Of a stretch of DNA of 62,467 bases, positions 55,731-62,467 are shown piece after piece (position 1 is the stretch's first letter; each line of letters starts with the position of its first letter). The position numbers and the translations under genes were made by a program. The notes beneath the pieces are model-generated. The model ran no database searches, was not told where the DNA came from, and worked only from the letters and a program-made list of their open reading frames with translations. The stretch is from an uncultured Granulosicoccaceae bacterium (lineage in GTDB: Bacteria; Pseudomonadota; Gammaproteobacteria; CALCKW01): assembly GCA_937965695.1 (NCBI GenBank), contig CALCKW010000054.1, positions 1 through 62,467 on the forward strand, read 5' to 3'.

Positions 55731-57485
55731 ATGAGCTTGATGTTCAACGGGATAGGCGTTTCCCGTGGCATCGGTATCGCCCCTACCCGTCTGTTGATAC
55801 GGGACAAACTCGAAATTCGTGAGCGCAGCATCACCAAAGCGCGTGTCAAAGCCGAAATAAAACGCTTCGACCAAGCCATCGAAACCGCAAAAAAAGAACT
55901 CGAAGCCGTCAGCGCCACTATCCCGGCCGACGCCGCATTAGATATCACTTCGTTTATCGAAACGCACTTATTGATGATGGACGACGAAGCATTCGTCAAT
56001 CAACCCAGACTCACCATCAGCGAGCAGCTTGTCAACGCCGAATGGGCCCTGCATCAACACCGCGAAGCGATCATCAAAGTCTTCGAAGACATGGATGACC
56101 CCTACCTTGCCACTCGCAAGAACGACATCAATCACGTCGCTGATGCGGTGCTTCACGCACTGCAACACGGAGACAAACGTCGCATCAAAGCAGGCGAGCA
56201 AGAATGGGAAGGCGTTATTGTTGTCGCCGACGATTTGACCCCCGCCGACACTGTCGTGATGCAAACCCAAGGTGTTGCAGGGTTTATCACTGAAACGGGT
56301 GGGCAACTGTCACACACCGCTATACTCGCACGCAGCCTTGGCATACCAGCAATAGTCGGCGTGCACTCCGCAAGGCGTTATTTGCGCGATGGTGACATGG
56401 TGTTAATGGACGGCAACTCTGGACTTGTCGCCGCAGACCCACACGAAAAAACCATCGCGCTCTATCGCAAGCGTCAGCGCGAACAAAAGCGTGCCACTCG
56501 CGAGCTGGAAAAGCTCCGTGACGCGCCCGCCGTGACAGCCTGTGGCACGGCAATTAACCTATACGCCAACATCGAAAACGACGACGATATAAGAGCGTTA
56601 CGCCGTGCAAATGCCCTAGGTGTCGGCTTATACCGCACAGAATTTCTCTACATGAATAGAGAAGACATACCAACGGAAGAAGAACACTTTCAGGTTTACA
56701 GTAAAATCATCCGAGCCCTCAAGGGCTCTGCTTTTACTATTCGCACGGTCGATTTAGGCGCTGACAAACAAAGCAGACACACCGAGAAGTCAGCTCAAGA
56801 ACGCAACCCCGCACTTGGTTTAAGAGGCATCCGACGATGCCTAAAAGAACCCGCGCTTTTCGTGCCCCAATTGCGTGCAATATTGCGTGCTGCAGCGCGC
56901 GGACCGGTTAATATTTTGCTGCCTATGTTAACTAACGTCGGAGAAGTTCGACAAACGCGAGAGTTGCTTGAACAAGTTAGGGCTGCCTTGCTGGAAGAAG
57001 GACACAAAGTTGGTGAGGGCATTAAACTGGGTGGCATGATAGAAGTGCCTTCCACCGCTATTGCGGCAGACCAATTTGCGCGTGAGCTCGATTTTTTGTC
57101 GATCGGCACCAACGATTTGATTCAGTACACGCTAGCGATAGACCGCATCGATGATCATGTTAACTATTTGTATGATCCATTGCATCCTGCCGTCTTAAGG
57201 CTGATAAAAATGACCATTCAGGCCGGCAAAGATAAAAAAGTCCCCGTCTCAATGTGTGGCGAGATGGCAGGCGACGAGCGCTTTATTAGGCTTCTCATGG
57301 GTTTGGGTCTACGAGATTTTTCCATGCCTTCAAACTCTCTTTTGGCGGCCAAGAAAGTCATACTCGGCACTTCAAAATTACGGGAGTTACGCAAGCTCAG
57401 CGACAGCTTTGTCGATGAGACAAACAGTGAACGGCGTGCGGCAGTGCTAGATAAAATTAATGCGAGTCCAGCTGAAGAGCATTAA
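55731..57485 (+). CDS. ptsI: Phosphoenolpyruvate-protein phosphotransferase (enzyme I)
   Basis: Enzyme I of the PTS, 584 residues, which takes phosphate from PEP and passes it to HPr. The active His, about residue 195, lies in GGQLSHTAILARSLGIPAI. The PEP-binding domain has LYRTEFLYMNREDIPTEEE, and later SIGTNDLIQYTLAIDR and SMCGEMAGDERF. It lacks the N-terminal GAF domain of PtsP from E. coli or Pseudomonas, so it is of PtsI type. It starts 1 nt after the HPr stop. Confidence 0.95.
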   Translation: MSLMFNGIGVSRGIGIAPTRLLIRDKLEIRERSITKARVKAEIKRFDQAIETAKKELEAVSATIPADAALDITSFIETHLLMMDDEAFVNQPRLTISEQLVNAEWALHQHREAIIKVFEDMDDPYLATRKNDINHVADAVLHALQHGDKRRIKAGEQEWEGVIVVADDLTPADTVVMQTQGVAGFITETGGQLSHTAILARSLGIPAIVGVHSARRYLRDGDMVLMDGNSGLVAADPHEKTIALYRKRQREQKRATRELEKLRDAPAVTACGTAINLYANIENDDDIRALRRANALGVGLYRTEFLYMNREDIPTEEEHFQVYSKIIRALKGSAFTIRTVDLGADKQSRHTEKSAQERNPALGLRGIRRCLKEPALFVPQLRAILRAAARGPVNILLPMLTNVGEVRQTRELLEQVRAALLEEGHKVGEGIKLGGMIEVPSTAIAADQFARELDFLSIGTNDLIQYTLAIDRIDDHVNYLYDPLHPAVLRLIKMTIQAGKDKKVPVSMCGEMAGDERFIRLLMGLGLRDFSMPSNSLLAAKKVILGTSKLRELRKLSDSFVDETNSERRAAVLDKINASPAEEH

Positions 57486-57561
57486 TGCAGTAACAAGAAA
57501 AAATTTAAAAAATAATAAGTAGTCACAGACACCTTCCAACACCGAGCTGAGTCCCCGTCGC

Positions 57562-59025
57562 ATGAAAGAGCAGCCACCCGTAGAGAGCCTGCACGATCGT
57601 ATCAAGGACAATCAGCCTTCGATTGACCCAGCTCAGCTAAAAAACAGAAGACGTCGTGACAAAAAGCCTCGGCATGAAAGAGCAGCCGAGGCGCGAGTTC
57701 GCCTGGGTGAAGTACTGGAGAGTGGCCGTGCGTTTGCTGTAAAGCAAACCATGCAGAGCATGCATCCCGCTGAACTAGCTCACGCTCTTGAGTCATTGCC
57801 AAGCAAAAAAAGGCTGGTCGCTTGGCAATTGCTCGATGGTGATCGCGCCGGAGAAGTGCTCACTGAACTCAACGAAGAAGTGCGCGATTCTTTGATTGAG
57901 CAACTGCAGTCCGAAGAGTTGCTCGACGCCATTCGTGGCCTAGACGTCGATGACGTGGCTGACTTGATCCAGTCTCTTCCCGGCGCTTTGATCCCACAAG
58001 TTTTAGCTGGCCTGGACAAACAAAACCGTCAAAGGGTCGAGTCTGTATTATCTTGGCCTGAGGACAGTGCCGGCGGCCTGATGGATCTGGAAGTCGTCAC
58101 AGTGCGTGACGATGTCAGCCTAGATGTAGTTTTACGGTATCTGCGCCTGCGCGGAGATATTCCAAAGCATACCGACCGCTTGGTGGTTGTCGACCGGCAT
58201 GACTACTATCAAGGTGTGCTACCGCTGCGCCGTCTACTGACTAACGACCCCGATCTGCTTGTCTCTGATGTCATGCGCAATGACATCGAGCCAATCTCCG
58301 CCGACATGCCCGATGAGGACGTGGTGCGTCTCTTTGAGGATTTAGATTTAATCACGGCCGTGGTCGTCGACGACGATGGCCGCCTGCTCGGACGGATTAC
58401 CGTCGATGACGTTGTTGACGTTATTCGTGAAGAGGCCGATCAGCAGGTCTACAACATGGCCGGTGTTTCCATTGAAGATGATCTTTTTGGCTCGGTTATC
58501 AGAAGCGCGAGAAAGCGCGCTGTGTGGCTTGGGATAAACCTACTCACGGCCTTGTTAGCAGCGTGGGTCATCGGACAATTTGAGGGAGCACTTGAGGCCA
58601 TAGTCGCCCTCGCTATTCTCAATCCGGTCGTCGCCAGTATGGGCGGAATCGCTGGCAGCCAAACCCTGACACTGGTCATACGCAGCCAAGCGATGGGCCA
58701 CCTCAGTACAGACAACATCAGTTGGCTTCTCAGCAAAGAGTTATACGTTGGGGCCATCAACGGTGTGATGTGGTCCACCGTGGTCGCCTGTATCGCTTGG
58801 GCATGGTTTGACAGCATCCAACTTGGACTAGTAATTGGTGCCGCACTTGTGTTGAATCTCGTGATTGCCTCTGGGGCGGGTGTCCTGATTCCCGTGGTGC
58901 TCAAACGTATGGGCATCGACCCAGCGCTGGCAGGTGGCGTAATATTAACCACAGTGACTGACGTAGTAGGTTTTGTGTCTTTCCTCGGCCTCGCAACAGT
59001 TGTACTGCTCAACGCGAGTGGCTGA
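57562..59025 (+). CDS. mgtE: Magnesium transporter MgtE
   Basis: Homodimeric Mg2+ channel of 487 residues. An N-terminal helical MgtE_N domain (about 70-170, ALESLPSKKRLVAWQLLDGD), two CBS domains (about 175-300) that close the pore when Mg2+ is bound, and five membrane helices (about 325-485) with NPVVASMGGIAGSQTLTLVIR. A leading charged tail of about 50 residues is Lys/Arg-rich. It follows ptsI by 76 nt, a linkage also known in Xanthomonas-type loci with hprK. Confidence 0.94.
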   Translation: MKEQPPVESLHDRIKDNQPSIDPAQLKNRRRRDKKPRHERAAEARVRLGEVLESGRAFAVKQTMQSMHPAELAHALESLPSKKRLVAWQLLDGDRAGEVLTELNEEVRDSLIEQLQSEELLDAIRGLDVDDVADLIQSLPGALIPQVLAGLDKQNRQRVESVLSWPEDSAGGLMDLEVVTVRDDVSLDVVLRYLRLRGDIPKHTDRLVVVDRHDYYQGVLPLRRLLTNDPDLLVSDVMRNDIEPISADMPDEDVVRLFEDLDLITAVVVDDDGRLLGRITVDDVVDVIREEADQQVYNMAGVSIEDDLFGSVIRSARKRAVWLGINLLTALLAAWVIGQFEGALEAIVALAILNPVVASMGGIAGSQTLTLVIRSQAMGHLSTDNISWLLSKELYVGAINGVMWSTVVACIAWAWFDSIQLGLVIGAALVLNLVIASGAGVLIPVVLKRMGIDPALAGGVILTTVTDVVGFVSFLGLATVVLLNASG

Positions 59026-59086
59026 TCAACAGTAACCTGTTCAGCCATGCACTTACATTTTATCGACCGATCAATTGGAGCAATCC

Positions 59087-60058
59087 ATGGCTAAGCCGCG
59101 CATACTTCTCACTCGAAAATGGCCAAAACAAGTTGAACAGCACTTGGCCAAGCGCTATGACGTTACTGGCAACCCGTCAGATCAACCAATGGATTCAACG
59201 CAGCTAAAAGCAGCATTACGCAGTTTTGACGCTGTCTTGCCAACTGTGACAGACAAGTTGGATGACGCGGTTTTTGATCAAGGCAATATGCAAGTCAAAA
59301 TTCTTGCAAACTACGGTGTCGGCTTTGCCCATATCGATAGCGATGCGGCTAAGAACAACAATATTGTTGTCACAAACACACCAGAAATCTTGTCTGAGTG
59401 CACAGCGGATATAGCAATGACACTGATGTTAATGGTCGCACGGCGCGCCGGTGAGGGAGAACGACAGCTTCGCGCAGGGGCTTGGCAAGGCTGGCACCCG
59501 ACGCACATGATAGGTAGTAAAGTGAGCGGTAAAACACTGGGAATAATCGGTTTTGGACGAATAGGGCAAGAAATGGCTCGCCGCGCTCATTTTGGCTTTG
59601 GCATGAAAATACTGGTGCAGAACCGATCCACCATCGACCCAGAGATTCTCAGCGAGTATGGCGCGACACAATTAGAATCGGTCGACGATTTTCTACCCTT
59701 GTGTGATTTCGTATCACTGCACTGCCCCGGAGGTTCAGCAAACCGACACCTCATTAACCGTCAGCGCTTGGACCTTATGAAGCCGACGGCGTTTTTAATA
59801 AACACGGCACGAGGGGAAGTCATCGACGATTCAGCACTGGCAAAAGCGCTCAAGCAAAAAGACATTGCTGGTGCAGGCCTTGATGTTTTCGAGCGCGAGC
59901 CAGATATAAATCAAGATCTCGCGGGCATCGAAAACCTAGTGATGTTGCCACACCTTGGCAGCTCTACTGCAGAGACCCGCATAGGTATGGGCCTGCGAGT
60001 TGCAGACAACCTAGACGCTTTTTTTGATGGCTGCGAGCCAAAGGACCGAGTGGTGTAG
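59087..60058 (+). CDS. D-isomer 2-hydroxyacid dehydrogenase (glyoxylate/hydroxypyruvate reductase-like)
   Basis: NAD(P)-dependent dehydrogenase of 323 residues. The Rossmann motif is GIIGFGRIGQEMARRA; the catalytic Arg lies in NTARGEVIDD, Glu in FEREPDIN, and His in LPHLGSST. The best resemblance by eye is to D-glycerate dehydrogenases and glyoxylate/hydroxypyruvate reductases; other substrates are possible. GGAG lies 6 nt before the ATG at 59087, so the in-frame TTG at 59075 is not the start. Confidence 0.88.
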   Translation: MAKPRILLTRKWPKQVEQHLAKRYDVTGNPSDQPMDSTQLKAALRSFDAVLPTVTDKLDDAVFDQGNMQVKILANYGVGFAHIDSDAAKNNNIVVTNTPEILSECTADIAMTLMLMVARRAGEGERQLRAGAWQGWHPTHMIGSKVSGKTLGIIGFGRIGQEMARRAHFGFGMKILVQNRSTIDPEILSEYGATQLESVDDFLPLCDFVSLHCPGGSANRHLINRQRLDLMKPTAFLINTARGEVIDDSALAKALKQKDIAGAGLDVFEREPDINQDLAGIENLVMLPHLGSSTAETRIGMGLRVADNLDAFFDGCEPKDRVV

Positions 60059-60104
60059 TTCCGCACTACTGGCCGTCAAAGAGTGACGAGTAGTGAAAAT
60101 CGAA

Positions 60105-60899
60105 TTACAGATACTCGACATTTCCACAAACACTGATCGCTTGACCAGAAATATTTACGCCCATTGGTGAACACAAAAACAGCGCCTGGTTTGCTACGTC
60201 TTGTGCACTAACCATTTTGCGTAGAGAAATTTTGTTGATGTACTCCTGCTCCATTTCGTCATAAGGCACACCAACAGCCTGAGCGCGTGCGGATATCACT
60301 TTTTCAATGCGTGGCCCTTCCACGATTCCCGGCAGCAATGCGTTGGCGCGGATGCCGTGTGAACCCAGTTCGATTGCTAGACTTTTCACTAAACCAACAA
60401 TGGCCCACTTACTTGCCGCGTAAGGTGTTCTGTAAGCATAACCTAGTCTGCCCGCGACGGAGGATAAACAAATAATTGAGGCATTATTGGATTGCTTTAA
60501 TAAAGGAACTGCTAGTCTCGTGCAATAGAACTGGCCATTCAGATTAATGTTGATTGTCTGCTGCCATTCTTCGATGCTCAACGTTTCAACACCGCCGGTT
60601 GGGCCTGCAATGCCTGCATTGTTCACCAACACATCCAGCCCACCTAAATATTCGTCGAGTTGTTTGAACAACTCCTCTACACCTGACTGTTCGCTCACAT
60701 CACACTGTGTCATTCCCCAATCTGAGTGATCAATGGCGCACGCACTCAATGCGTCACTAGAGATATCACAGATATGCACGTGCGCGCCCGCTGCCGCAAA
60801 GGTCTCTGCAATCACTCGACCTATTCCACTGGCTCCCGCAGTCACTAAAACCCGTAAACCAGCTGTTATCCCGAATGTTTCAACCACGCGAACCCTCAC
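60105..60899 (-). CDS. Short-chain dehydrogenase/reductase (SDR)
   Basis: NAD(P)-dependent oxidoreductase of the classical SDR family, 264 residues from a GTG start. The cofactor motif is VTAGASGIGRVIAE, NNAG is in DVLVNNAGIAGP, and the triad Ser (LSSVAG) plus YxxxK (YAASK) is complete. LLPGIVEGPRIEKVI follows. The substrate is unknown. It begins 32 nt after the oxidoreductase gene on the same strand, so the two may be co-transcribed. Confidence 0.88.
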   Translation of the reverse strand: MRVRVVETFGITAGLRVLVTAGASGIGRVIAETFAAAGAHVHICDISSDALSACAIDHSDWGMTQCDVSEQSGVEELFKQLDEYLGGLDVLVNNAGIAGPTGGVETLSIEEWQQTININLNGQFYCTRLAVPLLKQSNNASIICLSSVAGRLGYAYRTPYAASKWAIVGLVKSLAIELGSHGIRANALLPGIVEGPRIEKVISARAQAVGVPYDEMEQEYINKISLRKMVSAQDVANQALFLCSPMGVNISGQAISVCGNVEYL

Positions 60900-60931
60900 T
60901 CTTTTAGTTCGAATCTAGCGAAAAGTTTCCT

Positions 60932-62467
60932 CTAAACGACTTCTCTGGCTGACCAAGTCATCGCCTTAGCCTGCTCTGAATCTTGTATCGATTTTTCTTT
61001 AACATGTCCGTAGCCTCGGATACTTTCTGGCACACGGGCCAATTGAATAGCATTGCCTAAATTGTCTCTCGACAAATCCGTTAAGGCCGAATGAACGGTG
61101 TTTTCATACTCGGTGATTAACGCACGCTCCTGGCGACGTTCGTCAGTGTATCCAAATATGTCGAGCGGTGTTCCACGCAGCGCTTTTAATTGACTCAAAA
61201 ATTTAAAACCATGGAGAATCCAAGCACCATACTCTCGCTTCATCGGCAAGCCTGTCGAAGAATTTCTACGACTGATCAGCGGTGGTGCTAAGTTAAATTT
61301 GAGGGTGTAACCGGGTTCGAATTGCGCATCCAATTTTTGTTTAAACTGTGGGTCGACAAAAAGACGCGCTACTTCGTATTCGTCTTTATAGGACATCAGC
61401 TTCGCTAGGTTCACTGCTACAGCTTTACTCAGCTCCCCAGCCTCGCCCAACAACGCCGTCTCGGCAGATTTAACGTCATTGATACAATCCAAGTAGCGTT
61501 TCGCCCAAGCTTTGCTCTGATATTGTGTTAAATGCTCCACACGGTGTTCAATGAGTTCATCCAATGTTTTATCTTCGTGCTCCCCTTCAACGTCGGTGGG
61601 CAGCACGGCAAGCAATTTGTCAGGCGTATGGGCAAACAACCTGCCCAGTGAGAGTGCCTTCAAATTAAACTCAACTGCAATGCCGTTGAGTTCAATCGCT
61701 TTTTCGAGAGCTCGCAGCGACACTGGCAACAACCCAAGCTGTGCTGCGTACCCTGTCATAAACATGTTTGAGGCTATCGTGTCGCCCATCAACCGGGAGG
61801 CAAGGTTTGTCGCATCGACAAACCAAGCATTCTCTTCACCGGTTCTAGCCACAATCGTCGACTCAACCTGAGACGCATCAATATTTAGATCACGATTAAA
61901 TTGAAATGCAGCTGTGGGCTGAATGGCCGAATTGCCCACGAGACAGGTACGTCCTTTGCTAAAGGTTTGTGCTGAATCACCCGTAAGACTGGCCAACAAA
62001 TCAAATGCAAGAATCAGATCGCCCTCACCCGCTCCTATGCGCTGAGCAGTGAGCTGCGCCGAATCTGCTGCTATGCGCAGATGAGAATACACTGCCCCAT
62101 TTTTTTGACTCAGACCAGTCATGTCGTAGATTGAGCAGGCTTTTCCTTCCATATGTGCGGCCATACCAATAATGGCCCCCACCGTGATCACACCAGTACC
62201 GCCTATTCCCGCCACCATGACACTCACACCATCGGTGTGATCTCGAGTTTTTGGCAGAGGTAATTCGTCCAATAGCTGTTGACTAATGTTTAATCGACGA
62301 GGCTTTTTCGCCTCAGCACCAAGCACCGTAACAAACGACGGGCAAAAACCATTAACGCAACTGTAGTCTTTGTTACAACTGGATTGATCAATGCGGCGCT
62401 TAGTACCCAAAGCTGTTTTCAACGGCTGAATGGATACGCAAGTGGATTGCACCGAACAATCACCGCA
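60932..62467 (-). CDS. Indolepyruvate ferredoxin oxidoreductase, fused, C-terminal part (partial)
   Basis: The last 511 residues of a larger protein that continues past the window end; no start lies inside. The visible part starts with cysteine clusters CGDCSVQSTC and CNKDYSCVNGFC, which suit an Fe-S cluster, then the gamma-subunit Rossmann-like region VMVAGIGGTGVITVGAIIGM with DMTGLSQKNGAVYSHLR. Such fused enzymes oxidise indolepyruvate and other aryl 2-oxoacids from aromatic amino acid breakdown to acyl-CoA with ferredoxin. The thiamine-binding domain would lie upstream, outside the window. Confidence 0.9.
   Translation of the reverse strand, partial: CGDCSVQSTCVSIQPLKTALGTKRRIDQSSCNKDYSCVNGFCPSFVTVLGAEAKKPRRLNISQQLLDELPLPKTRDHTDGVSVMVAGIGGTGVITVGAIIGMAAHMEGKACSIYDMTGLSQKNGAVYSHLRIAADSAQLTAQRIGAGEGDLILAFDLLASLTGDSAQTFSKGRTCLVGNSAIQPTAAFQFNRDLNIDASQVESTIVARTGEENAWFVDATNLASRLMGDTIASNMFMTGYAAQLGLLPVSLRALEKAIELNGIAVEFNLKALSLGRLFAHTPDKLLAVLPTDVEGEHEDKTLDELIEHRVEHLTQYQSKAWAKRYLDCINDVKSAETALLGEAGELSKAVAVNLAKLMSYKDEYEVARLFVDPQFKQKLDAQFEPGYTLKFNLAPPLISRRNSSTGLPMKREYGAWILHGFKFLSQLKALRGTPLDIFGYTDERRQERALITEYENTVHSALTDLSRDNLGNAIQLARVPESIRGYGHVKEKSIQDSEQAKAMTWSAREVV

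Noticed and set aside
58449..59048. Minus-strand open frame of 199 residues opposite mgtE
   Set aside because: The plus-strand MgtE frame has complete domain structure; the opposite frame has no start signal or motif and arises from GC-rich codon bias.
59026..59055. Hairpin GGCTGATCAACAG / CTGTTCAGCC after mgtE as a terminator
   Set aside because: The stem has mismatches and is not followed by a T-run, so it is not reported as a terminator.

Overview
The window reads as a chromosomal stretch of a Gram-negative gammaproteobacterium. Evidence: a complete division and cell wall (dcw) cluster with a meso-DAP type MurE, lipopolysaccharide export genes (lptCAB, kdsD, lpxC), type IV pilus genes, a cytochrome bc1 operon, sspAB, a regulatory phosphotransferase system (PTS), and a local gene order close to that of Pseudomonas and, in part, E. 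coli. No tRNA, rRNA, IS element, prophage or CRISPR array was seen. The species cannot be named from this sequence alone.

Layout. 1-7.6 kb (+): 3' end of a PilR-like regulator, a strong sigma-54 promoter, two paralogous type IV pilins, a membrane fatty acid hydroxylase-like protein, a third divergent pilin-like protein, then pilB, pilC, pilD and coaE. 7.6-12.0 kb (-): mutT, argJ, secA. 12.2-12.6 kb (+): a DciA/DUF721 protein. 12.7-30.4 kb (-): lpxC and the dcw cluster, mraZ-rsmH-ftsL-ftsI-murE-murF-mraY-murD-ftsW-murG-murC-ddl-ftsQ-ftsA-ftsZ-lpxC in transcription order, almost all overlapping or abutting. 30.8-31.1 kb (-): the RNase P RNA gene. 31.2-35.1 kb: rsmI (-), then lpoA-yraN-diaA (+). 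35.2-39.0 kb (-): petA-petB-petC, then sspA-sspB. 39.2-41.3 kb: a NIF3-family protein (-) and a DegS/AlgW protease (+). 41.3-46.7 kb (-): murA-hisG-aroG-hisD-hisC. 46.9-50.7 kb (+): yrbG-kdsD-lptC-lptA-lptB. 51.0-59.0 kb (+): rpoN, hpf, ptsN-hprK-rapZ-ptsH-ptsI, mgtE. 59.1-62.5 kb: a 2-hydroxyacid dehydrogenase (+), then a short-chain dehydrogenase and the C-terminal part of a fused indolepyruvate ferredoxin oxidoreductase (-).

How it fits together. Most genes serve the envelope: peptidoglycan precursor synthesis and septation (dcw cluster, murA, lpoA), lipid A and LPS assembly (lpxC, kdsD, lptCAB), secretion (secA), envelope stress (degS) and pili. rpoN lies in the same window as a pilA-type gene carrying a well-formed -24/-12 promoter and the tail of its likely activator, so a complete pilin regulatory circuit can be read here. 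The PTS set (EI, HPr with His15 and Ser46, EIIA-Ntr, HPr kinase, RapZ) has no sugar permease in view and looks purely regulatory.

Most notable points: the pilin trio with an embedded hydroxylase; a pilin-like protein with Asp instead of Glu at mature position 5; a class I DAHP synthase inserted into the his genes with translational-coupling overlaps on both sides; HPr kinase in a gammaproteobacterial PTS locus; and a 10-bp-periodic putative MraZ operator. I found no clear evidence of an entirely new system; the pilin/hydroxylase segment is the best candidate for something undescribed.
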